A stretch of DNA of 64,000 nucleotides from Thioalkalivibrio sp. AKL19. GTDB lineage: Bacteria; Pseudomonadota; Gammaproteobacteria; Ectothiorhodospirales; Ectothiorhodospiraceae. Numbering within the stretch: the first letter of the stretch is position 1; each line of letters begins with the position of its first letter. A program made the position numbers and the translations under genes. The notes below the pieces were generated by a model. The model worked only from the letters and a program-made list of their open reading frames with translations, was not told the DNA's origin and did not search any database. The stretch spans positions 1 to 64,000 of the forward strand of contig NZ_ATUK01000013.1 of assembly GCF_000420165.1 (NCBI RefSeq), written 5' to 3'. Of this stretch, positions 19,050 through 26,509 are shown one piece after another.

Positions 19050-21122
19050 CTACTGCATGGGCTCGCCGACCTTCTCCGAAATGGTCTTCACCGCGTGGTC
19101 CGTGGACTTGTAGATGTTGTCCTTGCCGATGATTTCGTCCAGCCCGGTGCGCTGCATGACCTCCATGATCTGGGCCTTCACGCCGGCGAACACGAGGGTG
19201 ATGCCGCGCGCCTTGAGGCGGTGCACGAGCTGGTGGATGACCTCCTCCCCGGAGGCATCGATCTCGTTGATGCCCTTGCCGACCACGATCAGGTACTTCG
19301 CCTGCGGATGTCGGGCCACCAGGTCCAGGACCGCGTCTTCGAAATACGGCACGTTGGCGAAGTAGAGTGAACCGTCGAAGCGCATCATCCCGACCTTTTC
19401 GTTGGTCTCCAGACCGTAGCGCTTGGCCTCGCGGAGGGTGCCGTCCTCGTAGCGGGCCAGCTCCGACACGCGAGGCTGCATGGTGCGGTACAGGTAGAGC
19501 ACGATGGCCAGGCCGGCACCGGTGAGGATGCCGTAATCCAGGTTCGGGGCCATGGCGAGGGTCGCCACGAAGGTCACAACAGCGGCAACGCCATCATGCT
19601 TGTTGGCGATCCAGGCGTGCTTGATGGCCTTGAAGTTCACCAGGCCGGCCACCGCCATCATGATGATGGCCGCGAGGACCGCCTGCGGCAGGTGATAGAT
19701 CAGCGGCGTCAGGAACAGCAGGGCGAGGCCGATGATGACCGCCGTGAAGACCGATGACAGTCCGGTCTTGGCGCCCGCGTTCAGGTTGACGGCCGAGCGC
19801 GAGAATGACCCGCTGACGGGGTAGCCCTGGGTAAGACCACCGGCAATGTTCGCCAGCCCCTGACCCATCAATTCCTTGCTGGGATCCAGCCGCTGGCCGG
19901 TGCGGGCGGCCATGGCCTTGGCGATCGCAATGGCCTCGGTGAAGCCGACCAGCGCGATGACGAAGGCGGTTGTGAGCAGGGTCGTGAAGGTGCCGAAGGT
20001 AATCTCCGGGATCGAGAAGGCGGGGAGCCCCTGGGGCACGTTGCCCACCACGGCACCGCCACCGTTCAGGTGGACGGTATCGTCGCCAACACGTTCGATG
20101 CGCCAGGCGGCCCGCTCGGCGCGTTCGCGCTCGGCATCCGTCAGGTGATCGTCGGCGACGAAGCGGTCCGGTTCGCCTTCCGCTCCGGGGACACGCCGCA
20201 GGGTGATATCGCGGATCTCGTCGCGCATGCCGGCCAGTTCGGGCCGCAGCTCATCTCGCTGCAGGCGCAGCTGGTCGGCTTCGTGGCGGAGCCGGACCGC
20301 TTCGGCACCTTCCTGTTCCTGCAGCTCGGCTTCCAGCTTGCGGATCTGGTCGTCGAGTTCGGCCAGGCGTTCGCCTTCGCGTTCGATACCCTGGGCCAGG
20401 GTGAGCACTTCGGCCGGTGCGATCCGCTCGATGGAGGTCTCGGCCTTCTGTTCATATCCCATGGCCCAACTCGCCAGGATGGCCACGACCACGGCCACGA
20501 GGACACCCGGGACCTTGGGGGTGAAGCGCTTCATCAGCACCATCAGGACGATAGCGCCGACACCGAACGCAAGCGTGGGCCAATGGATACTGCCCAGTTC
20601 CATGAGGACGCCCCAGAGGCCCAGCATGAAGTGACCACTGGTATCGATCGGGACGCCCAGGATCTTGTTCAGCTGCGAGAGCGCAATGATGATGGCTGCC
20701 GCGTTGGTAAAGCCCACAATGACCGGGTGCGAGATGAAGCTGACGAGCGCCCCCAGCTTGAAGAGCCCCAGCATCAGCTGGACAACGCCGACGATGAACG
20801 CCAGGGCAATGGCGAGCATGATGAATTCGGAAGACCCCTCGGCTGCCAGTGGGATCAGCGCCGAGGCCGTCAGCAGCGAGACCACCGCCACTGGGCCCGT
20901 CGCGAGTTGATTGGAGGAGCCCCAGAGTGCGGCCACCATCACGGGCAGCAGGGAGGCATACAGCCCGTAGACAGGCGGCAGACCGGCGAGTTGGGCGTAG
21001 GCCATGGACTGCGGGATGAGGACCAGGGCGACCGAGATGCCGGCGATGAGGTCCGCGTTGAGCGTCTGCTTCGTGGGGCGCCAGCTCAGGAAGGGAAACA
21101 CTCGCAGCAGGATCGAATTCAT
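19050..21122 (-). CDS. SulP family anion transporter with STAS domain and a coiled-coil insert
   Basis: 690 residues. N-terminal transporter core with typical motifs (VALVLIPQSMAYAQLAGLPPVYGLY, GFTNAAAIIIALSQL) and a C-terminal STAS domain (~555-690, FDGSLYFANVPYFEDAV). SulP proteins carry sulfate, bicarbonate or other anions. Between about residues 224 and 355, in a loop between helices, there is an extra ~130-residue charged segment with strong heptad character (REGERLAELDDQIRKLEAEL and onward), not part of standard SulP proteins. Start ATG at 21122 (MNSILLRVFPFLSW). Substrate cannot be told. A perfect TATAAT lies upstream at 21286-21291. Confidence 0.92.
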   Translation of the reverse strand: MNSILLRVFPFLSWRPTKQTLNADLIAGISVALVLIPQSMAYAQLAGLPPVYGLYASLLPVMVAALWGSSNQLATGPVAVVSLLTASALIPLAAEGSSEFIMLAIALAFIVGVVQLMLGLFKLGALVSFISHPVIVGFTNAAAIIIALSQLNKILGVPIDTSGHFMLGLWGVLMELGSIHWPTLAFGVGAIVLMVLMKRFTPKVPGVLVAVVVAILASWAMGYEQKAETSIERIAPAEVLTLAQGIEREGERLAELDDQIRKLEAELQEQEGAEAVRLRHEADQLRLQRDELRPELAGMRDEIRDITLRRVPGAEGEPDRFVADDHLTDAERERAERAAWRIERVGDDTVHLNGGGAVVGNVPQGLPAFSIPEITFGTFTTLLTTAFVIALVGFTEAIAIAKAMAARTGQRLDPSKELMGQGLANIAGGLTQGYPVSGSFSRSAVNLNAGAKTGLSSVFTAVIIGLALLFLTPLIYHLPQAVLAAIIMMAVAGLVNFKAIKHAWIANKHDGVAAVVTFVATLAMAPNLDYGILTGAGLAIVLYLYRTMQPRVSELARYEDGTLREAKRYGLETNEKVGMMRFDGSLYFANVPYFEDAVLDLVARHPQAKYLIVVGKGINEIDASGEEVIHQLVHRLKARGITLVFAGVKAQIMEVMQRTGLDEIIGKDNIYKSTDHAVKTISEKVGEPMQ

Positions 21123-21285
21123 CGGGTCGCTCACTTGGCCAGTTTTAAAGATCGACGACGGCGCGAAACCGAGTGCCAGGGCCCGGGGGGGATCAGGGCC
21201 GGTTGGTCTGCCAGGGCCGTCGTCGCAGTGCTGGCAGCCAGCGCTGGCCCGGTAGGGGCGCGGGCGCAATCGGGAAGTGGCGCTG

Positions 21286-21291
21286 ATTATA
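21286..21291 (-). promoter_or_regulatory. Probable -10 element (TATAAT) upstream of the SulP gene
   Basis: Exact TATAAT on the minus strand, 164 bp before the SulP start in an AT-rich island (about 21285-21345). No good -35 hexamer is evident at 16-18 bp. Confidence 0.45.
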
Positions 21292-21416
21292 GGGGGTGAG
21301 TATATTTTCTTCTATCTAACCTGTTCTATATGACACATGTCAGATCAGCTATGGGTCGGGGGCGACCGGTCGGCTGTTGGACGGGGAGGCCGGGCGATGG
21401 CGCGGGGAGTGATAGA

Positions 21417-21506
21417 TGGCGGAGAGGGAGGGATTCGAACCCTCGAGGGGCTTTCACCCCTGCCGGTTTTCAAGACCGGTGCAATCAACCGCTCTGCCAC
21501 CTCTCC
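21417..21506 (-). tRNA. tRNA-Ser(UGA)
   Basis: 90 nt including an encoded CCA. Acceptor GGAGAGG / CCTCTCC, the long variable arm of class II tRNAs, T-loop GGTTCGAATCC, and anticodon loop CTTGAAA giving anticodon TGA. A 128-bp segment covering the first two thirds of this gene and its 5' flank is duplicated at 21668-21795. Confidence 0.97.
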
Positions 21507-21566
21507 GAGGTCGGGCATTGTCTGGCAAGGGGGGCGGGCTGGCAACCGGGGTGGTGCTGCGTGGCC
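21439..21566. repeat. 128-bp direct repeat, copy 1 (tRNA-Ser 5' part and flank)
   Basis: Identical to 21668-21795, offset 229 bp. Includes the tRNA-Ser(UGA) sequence from its 5' end to just before the T-loop, plus 60 bp of 5' flank. Confidence 0.95.
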
Positions 21567-21576
21567 TGGCGGCCAC

Positions 21577-21735
21577 GAGAGGGAGGGATGGATTCGGCCC
21601 TGCGGGCCTCACCCTTCGGGCGTTGCCTGGCGGCAACGTCCTGCGGCGGCTGAGCCGCCTTGTCGAGACCCTCGAGGGGCTTTCACCCCTGCCGGTTTTC
21701 AAGACCGGTGCAATCAACCGCTCTGCCACCTCTCC
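21577..21735 (-). pseudogene. Interrupted tRNA-Ser(UGA) copy carrying a hairpin array at the T-loop
   Basis: The 5' part (acceptor 5' strand, D arm, anticodon arm TGA, variable arm) is identical to the intact tRNA-Ser(UGA). At the T-loop it is interrupted by about 75 nt and then resumes as a degraded 3' end (GAATCCATCCCTCCCTCTC, no CCA). The insert is a series of four perfect or near-perfect hairpins on the plus strand at 21596-21608, 21612-21620, 21621-21638 and 21645-21659. It cannot fold as a normal tRNA. Confidence 0.8.
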
Positions 21736-21795
21736 GAGGTCGGGCATTGTCTGGCAAGGGGGGCGGGCTGGCAACCGGGGTGGTGCTGCGTGGCC
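21668..21795. repeat. 128-bp direct repeat, copy 2
   Basis: Identical partner of 21439-21566; forms the 5' part and upstream flank of the interrupted tRNA-Ser copy. Confidence 0.95.
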
Positions 21796-21879
21796 CGACC
21801 CGGGTGTTGATGGCAGCCGGATGTTCGCCATGAAATGCTTGACGTTCGCGCGCTTGAACCCTAATCTTGTCCGCGCTCC

Positions 21880-21954
21880 GGGCGGTTAGCTCAGCGGTAG
21901 AGCACTGCCTTCACACGGCAGGGGTCACTAGTTCGAACCTAGTACCGCCCACCA
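21880..21954 (+). tRNA. tRNA-Val(CAC)
   Basis: 75 nt with encoded CCA. Acceptor GGGCGGT / ACCGCCC, D arm TTAGCTCAGCGGTAGAG, anticodon loop TTCACAC (anticodon CAC), T arm CTAGTTCGAACCTAG. Followed by an intrinsic terminator. Confidence 0.97.
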
Positions 21955-21968
21955 ATTTCGGATCACGG

Positions 21969-22002
21969 AAAAGCGGCTTCGGGAAACCGGGCCGCTTTTT
22001 TT
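21969..22002 (+). terminator. Terminator of tRNA-Val
   Basis: AAAAGCGGC / GCCGCTTTTTTT stem with a 13-nt loop and seven T residues, 14 bp after the tRNA. Confidence 0.85.
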
Positions 22003-22021
22003 GTGCCCGGACTACGTCGCG

Positions 22022-22205
22022 CGGAATGAACTGGGCGTTGTCGGATGGAGGACCTAGTGCGACGCCGCGTCCTTGGGGCCGGCGTTTGCCGCGACGTTCT
22101 GGCACTACCCGTCGAACGGTCGTTTCTCGATCCCTCTGGCTCGGATCCCGAAACCGCAGAGGCCGGACATGCAAAAGGGGTCGCTCGGGCCCCCTTGCTT
22201 GAATC
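22022..22205. repeat. Diverged third unit of the tRNA-Ser-associated 184-bp repeat
   Basis: Aligns with the next unit at the same 184-bp offset from about 22081 on (CGCGACGTTCTGGCA, GTCGAAC, GACATGCAAAAGGGG and the hairpin ending CCCCCTTGCTTGAATC), but is mutated, and the tRNA 3'-end segment is no longer recognisable at its start. Its terminator-like hairpin is at 22173-22196. Confidence 0.65.
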
Positions 22206-22389
22206 TGGCGGAGAGGGAGGGATTACTCGGCACTTCGTGCCTCGCCCTCCGGGTCGTCGCCTGCGGCGACGTTCTGGCATCGCTGCGCGCTGCCAGTCGA
22301 ACCGTCATTTTCGATTCCTCGGGTTCGAATCCCTGGACCGCTGGGGCCAGACATGCAAAAGGGGCCGCTCGGGCCCCCTTGCTTGAATC
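22206..22389. repeat. 184-bp repeat unit B with tRNA-Ser 3' end, hairpin array and terminator
   Basis: Starts with TGGCGGAGAGGGAGGGATT, the exact reverse complement of the last 19 nt (with CCA) of both tRNA-Ser genes. Then come hairpins GGCAC/GTGCC (22229-22241), CGTCGC/GCGACG (22255-22271) and TGGCA/TGCCA (22275-22295), a T-arm-like GGGTTCGAATCCC, and a terminator-like stem at 22357-22380 oriented for minus-strand transcription. Confidence 0.9.
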
Positions 22390-22573
22390 TGGCGGAGAGG
22401 GAGGGATTACTCGGCACTTCGTGCCTCGCCCTCCGGGTCGTCGCCTGCGGCGACGTTCTGGCATCGCTGCGCGCTGCCAGTCGAACCGTCATTTTCGATT
22501 CCTCGGGTTCGAACCCCGAAACCGCCGGGGCCAGACATGCGAAAGGGGCCGCTCGGGCCCCTTTGCTAATGTT
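22390..22573. repeat. 184-bp repeat unit A, directly downstream (minus strand) of tRNA-Ser(CGA)
   Basis: Same 19-nt tRNA 3' end and hairpin array as unit B; the first ~127 bp are identical to unit B, the rest differs at a few positions around the T-arm-like segment and the terminator. On the minus strand the order is tRNA-Ser(CGA), terminator, array, tRNA 3' end, terminator, array, tRNA 3' end, terminator. Confidence 0.92.
22542..22565 (-). terminator. Terminator of tRNA-Ser(CGA), part of the repeat unit
   Basis: AAAGGGGCC / GGCCCCTTT stem 8 nt after the tRNA CCA on the minus strand. The equivalent stem in the next unit is at 22357-22380 and ends in TTTT. Confidence 0.75.
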
Positions 22574-22663
<90 letters not shown>

Positions 22664-22752
22664 GTTTTTTGCACCGGGCGGGGTCGAGCCGCCACGGCGG
22701 AGCGAATCCTAGCAGATTCGGTTGCCGGAGCGGTAGCGGCCCCGGTGGCGGG

Positions 22753-23397
22753 TCACGGCATCAGTCGGGTGATTTCCCAGTCATTCCCGACGCGGTGGTA
22801 CTGGAAGCGGTCATGCAGCCGACTGGGGCGCCCCTGCCAGAACTCGAACAGTTCCGGCTGCAGGCGGTAGCCGATCCAGGCGGGATCCCGCGGGATGTCG
22901 CCTTCCGGGTGTTGTTGTTCCAGCTCGCGTACGCGTTGTTCCAGAGCGTTGCGGTCCGCGACCGGGTGGCTCTGGGTGGAGGCCGCGGCGGCGAGCTGAC
23001 TCCCCCGCGGGCGCTGGTGGAAGTACTCGTCGGCCAGTTCGCCCGGGAGGGCGGCGACCGGCCCCTCGACGCGAATCTGGCGTTCCGTCTCGGGCCAGTA
23101 GAACAGGAGCGCGGCGCGGGGATTTTCGTTGAGGTCCTGACCCTTGCGGCTGCGCGAATCGGTATACCACGCGAGACCTTCGGCATCGACGTGCTTGAGC
23201 AATACGGTGCGCGCGGAGGGCTGGCCATCGGCGTCGGCCGTGGCCAGGATCATGGCCGTGGGGTCCGGGTTGCCGGCCTCGCGGGCTGCCTCCAGCCATT
23301 CGTTGAGAAGCCCGAGTGGGTTGTCCCGCAGATCGCGGCGACGCAGTTCCGCGTGGGTGTAGTCACGGCGGGTGTGGCGGTGGTCGGCGGTGGTCAT
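22753..23397 (-). CDS. pdxH: Pyridoxamine 5'-phosphate oxidase
   Basis: 214 residues, normal length. FMN- and substrate-binding segments are visible: ARTVLLKHVDAEGLAWYTDSRSRKGQDL, AALLFYWPETERQIRVEG and the C-terminal EFWQGRPSRLHDRFQY. It oxidises PNP or PMP to pyridoxal phosphate. ATG at 23397 chosen; an upstream in-frame ATG would add 12 poorly conserved residues. Confidence 0.96.
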   Translation of the reverse strand: MTTADHRHTRRDYTHAELRRRDLRDNPLGLLNEWLEAAREAGNPDPTAMILATADADGQPSARTVLLKHVDAEGLAWYTDSRSRKGQDLNENPRAALLFYWPETERQIRVEGPVAALPGELADEYFHQRPRGSQLAAAASTQSHPVADRNALEQRVRELEQQHPEGDIPRDPAWIGYRLQPELFEFWQGRPSRLHDRFQYHRVGNDWEITRLMP

Positions 23398-23516
23398 GCG
23401 GTTCCCCGTGGTTGGACAAGACGTTGTCATCATACGGCGGCGCGAGGGATTCGGAAATTTGTGCGACTTTCGCTGTCACAGTTGGGAGCGAACACAACGA
23501 ACGCAAGGAGCATCCG

Positions 23517-25079
23517 ATGGCCGAACCGATCATCGCCGCAGTGGAACCCCGGGGCGTGGAGCTGAAAAAGGGCGAGGAGTACGCCTTCTGCCGCTGTGGA
23601 CGTTCGCAGGATCAGCCGTTCTGCGATGGCTCGCACGAGGGTTCGGGGATCGAGCCCCTGGTGTTCACCGCGGAAGAGGACGGCGAGGCCTATCTGTGCC
23701 AGTGCAAGCAATCCGGCAACCTCCCGTACTGCGACGGGACGCATGCGCAGTTCGACGCGGATGCCGTGGGTGGGCCGGCGAGCAAGGCGGACGCGGACGC
23801 TGCCGAGGCCGATGCCCGGGACGCGGCACCGACCCCGCGCAACAGCGAGACGGAGCCGCACGTCGAGTGGATTCACGCGCTGGCCCGGGACGGGCTGGAG
23901 GGGGTGGGTCGGCACGGGACCACGGTGGCCATGGGTGTGCCGCGGGATCGCTTGCCGAGCTGGGATGGCCTGCAACTTCTGGCGGCGCAACTGGCCACAC
24001 GCCCGCTGGACGAGGACGCCGCCGTGGGTACGTCCCTGGTGATCGGGCCCGAGGCCCGGCGCCCGCTGGAACTCGACATCCCGCTGCTGGTGTCGGACAT
24101 GAGCTTTGGGGCGCTTTCGCGCGAGGCCAAGATTGCCCTGGCCCGAGGGGCCGAACGGGCCGGAACCGGCATTTGCTCGGGCGAGGGCGGGATGCTGGAT
24201 GCCGAGAAGGCGGAGAACTCGCGCTATCTGTTCGAGCTGGGCCCGGCGGGGTTTGGCTACTCCGAAGACGTCCTGGACAAGATCCAGGCGTTCCACTTCA
24301 AGGCGGGCCAGGCCGCCAAGACCGGCGTGGGTGGCGTGCTGCCGGGCAGCAAGGTCAGCGACGAGATCGCGCGGGTGCGCGGAATCGAGGCCGGCCAGGA
24401 TGCCCATTCGCCGGCGGCCAGTGCCGAGTTGCAGACTCCGGCCGATTTCCGCCGCTTTGCCGATGAGGTCCGCGAGAAGACAGGAGGCGTTCCCGTCGGC
24501 TTCAAGCTGTCGGCGAACCATATCGAGACGGATCTCGCATTTGCCCTGGAGGCCGGGGCCGACTACCTGATCCTGGACGGGCGCGGGGGTGGCACAGGGG
24601 CCGCGCCGGCCTTGCTGCGCGATCACATCAGCGTGCCGACGATCCCGGCGCTGGCCCGCGCACGGCGTTTCCTGGATGCCAACGGGGCATCCGGGCGGGT
24701 CACGTTGCTGGTGACCGGCGGTTTGCGCACGCCGACGGATTTCGTCAAGGCCCTCGCGCTGGGCGCGGACGGAATCGCCCTCGCCAATTCGGCGATCCAG
24801 GCCGTGGGCTGCGTCGGGGCCCGGATTTGCCATACCAACCAGTGCCCCAGCGGCGTCGCGACGCAGGATCCGAAACTGCGCAGTCGCCTCGATCCGCAGG
24901 AGGGTGCTGAGCGGCTCGGACGCTTCCTGGACGGTTCCACCGAGCTGATGAAGGTTTTGGCGCGAGCCTGCGGGCACGCCAGCCTGGAGGACTTCGGCCC
25001 CAACGACCTGACGACCTTCGACCGTGATCTGGCGCGCCTGGCCGGGATTCAGTACGCGGGCGTGCTCGGCGACACGTGA
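23517..25079 (+). CDS. Fusion of two CDGSH iron-sulfur motifs to a glutamate-synthase-type FMN domain
   Basis: 520 residues. Two N-terminal CDGSH motifs: Cys25, Cys27, Cys36, His40 (CRCGRSQDQPFCDGSH) and Cys61, Cys63, Cys72, His76 (CQCKQSGNLPYCDGTH), each with the 3Cys-1His ligands for a [2Fe-2S] cluster. After an Ala/Asp-rich linker (~80-110) comes the FMN-binding central domain of GltB-type glutamate synthase (LLVSDMSFGALS, GAGADYLILDGRGGGTGAAP-like segment), including a cysteine-rich stretch CVGARICHTNQCPSGVATQDP that matches the [3Fe-4S] site. The amidotransferase domain is absent, so it is not a complete GltB; the electron partner and substrate are unknown. AAGGAG lies 6 nt before the ATG. 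Confidence 0.88.
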   Translation: MAEPIIAAVEPRGVELKKGEEYAFCRCGRSQDQPFCDGSHEGSGIEPLVFTAEEDGEAYLCQCKQSGNLPYCDGTHAQFDADAVGGPASKADADAAEADARDAAPTPRNSETEPHVEWIHALARDGLEGVGRHGTTVAMGVPRDRLPSWDGLQLLAAQLATRPLDEDAAVGTSLVIGPEARRPLELDIPLLVSDMSFGALSREAKIALARGAERAGTGICSGEGGMLDAEKAENSRYLFELGPAGFGYSEDVLDKIQAFHFKAGQAAKTGVGGVLPGSKVSDEIARVRGIEAGQDAHSPAASAELQTPADFRRFADEVREKTGGVPVGFKLSANHIETDLAFALEAGADYLILDGRGGGTGAAPALLRDHISVPTIPALARARRFLDANGASGRVTLLVTGGLRTPTDFVKALALGADGIALANSAIQAVGCVGARICHTNQCPSGVATQDPKLRSRLDPQEGAERLGRFLDGSTELMKVLARACGHASLEDFGPNDLTTFDRDLARLAGIQYAGVLGDT

Positions 25080-25152
25080 CCGCTTCGGAATCCATCATGC
25101 GTGATGTATGTGTGGAAGGCGGGCTGGTCCGCGCCTTCCGGGGATTCAGACT

Positions 25153-25897
25153 CTGACGGATCTTGATGTTGGGCAAAGTTACAAGCGCTGCCGCATGGAC
25201 GAAGCCTTCCTGGCCAGGTTTCTTGCCCGGTTTCTCTAGGAGACGCTGATTTAATCGCACGTCCGCGTTGGTATCCCCTGTTTTCCGAGACAAGGCGCGT
25301 CGTGCAGCGGGTAGTGGTTCTACCCGCAAGCGGCGCAACGCAGGATCGGGGAACAGGGGGCACCAACCCCACAAGCCATTGAACGCAGGGGCTCGGCCGC
25401 CCGTTTTTGATAACAACGGGCGTGGGAACTGCGTTGCGGTTCCCTTGTGCAGAATGACTGCACGGCAGTCACCGCGCCTTGTTCGCACGCAAAAGCGACT
25501 CGAGCGCGGACGCGCGATTAAATCAGCGTCTCCCTAAGCGGATGTTCGTGTGGCCGAAACGCTGGGGCGTTACTCCGCCGAGCGCCAGCGCCTAATCCTC
25601 GACCAGTCCATCCATGCGGTCATGCATCACGAGGGGTCCGGATCGGGCGCTGCTGACGGGATCCACCGGGTGGTTCAGGTCCACAGTCGGCATGGCGAGG
25701 TTCCAATCGAGCCAACGCTTTATCCGGTCTGGGTGGAGAGCCTGGTTGAATCCCTGCGGGAAACCGACCCGGATTGGGACGCGACCCTTGAAAAGGAATG
25801 GCGCGCGGTGATTGCCCCCGTGGTGGATACTCTGGTCGAGTTGCACCTGGCCGGACCTCCCGGTTATAGCAGGGGTGGTGGGATCGCCGACGTTTGA
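25153..25897 (+). pseudogene. Globin gene broken by insertion of an inverted-repeat element
   Basis: Bases 25165-25236 encode DVGQSYKRCRMDEAFLARFL-ARFL, matching DVHQSYGRCRRAGHFVDRFY-ERFL of the intact globin at 25962. The frame then runs into the element (stop TAG at 25237). Directly after the element, 25538 onward encodes ADVRVAETLGRY..., matching ADERVAQAF..., and continues through VQVHSRHGEVPIEPTLYPVW to a stop at 25897. The start is a CTG at 25153 at the position of the intact gene's ATG. Removing the element and one CTA duplicate joins the halves in frame but leaves a TAA codon at the junction, so the gene may have been inactive before insertion or mutated after it. A GTG at 25550 could still make a 115-residue fragment. 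Confidence 0.85.
25239..25533. mobile_element. 295-bp non-coding inverted-repeat element (MITE-like), copy 1
   Basis: Terminal inverted repeats of 29 bp with one mismatch (left begins GGAGACGCTGATTTAATCGC), flanked by a 3-bp direct repeat CTA (25236-25238 and 25534-25536). The interior has no convincing gene but contains nested inverted repeats, including a hairpin at 25307-25327. It is homologous in opposite orientation to 35777-36043. No transposase is encoded, so it would be moved in trans. Family not recognised. Confidence 0.85.
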
Positions 25898-25961
25898 TCT
25901 GGATCAGGCGGTCCCGGGACAATCCCGTTAGACTCGCGATTTTCCGGAAATGGGGGACTGG

Positions 25962-26360
25962 ATGAGCTACTCCGACGTGCACCAGAGCTACGGACGTTGC
26001 CGGCGGGCCGGCCACTTCGTGGATCGCTTTTACGAGCGCTTCCTCGCGGCTGACGAACGAGTGGCGCAGGCATTCCGGACCACCAACTGGTCGCAGCAGA
26101 AGCGGGCCCTGGGCCAGGCGATCTCCACCGCAATCAGTTATGCGGAGGGCGAAAGCTTCGTGGCGCCGACGATGGAAAAGATGGCCGAGGTGCACAGCCG
26201 TCATGGCCGGGTGCCGGTCGAGCCGGAGCTCTACGGGGTGTGGCTGAACTGCATGGTGGAGACGGCCCGCGAGGTGGACCCGCGCTGGGACGAATCCCTG
26301 GCCCAGCGCTGGCGCGGGGCACTGAGCCCTGCGATCGACCTGTTCATCGAGCGCTACTGA
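25962..26360 (+). CDS. Single-domain globin-like protein
   Basis: 132 residues, almost all helical, with the segments FVDRFYERFLAADERVAQAF, MAEVHSRHGRVPVEP and LYGVWLNCMVETAREVDP in the order of globin helices; the His of VHSRHG is the candidate proximal heme ligand. Likely a soluble heme protein binding O2 or NO, role unknown. The ATG at 25962 has GGGGGA just upstream; an in-frame ATG at 25950 is less likely. A broken paralogue lies immediately upstream, so this is the surviving copy of a tandem pair. Confidence 0.75.
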   Translation: MSYSDVHQSYGRCRRAGHFVDRFYERFLAADERVAQAFRTTNWSQQKRALGQAISTAISYAEGESFVAPTMEKMAEVHSRHGRVPVEPELYGVWLNCMVETAREVDPRWDESLAQRWRGALSPAIDLFIERY

Positions 26361-26509
26361 CACAAGTCCTGCCATGAGGTCCGGCCGGGGGCCTCCGGGC
26401 CCGGTCGCGTGAAGCCCCGCCCGCGGGCGTGCCCTGTTGATCTCGGGGCGCCCCGGGCGTGTAATGCGCGGATTTCCTGTTGCCGGCGCTCGCCGGAAGA
26501 AGCCTGGTC

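Noticed and set aside
22206-22573. Possible CRISPR array
   Set aside because: Only two to three 184-bp units without spacers and with tRNA and terminator content; no cas genes.
25550-25897. Separate small intact gene
   Set aside because: It is the C-terminal part of the interrupted globin gene; homology begins before the apparent GTG start, right at the element junction.
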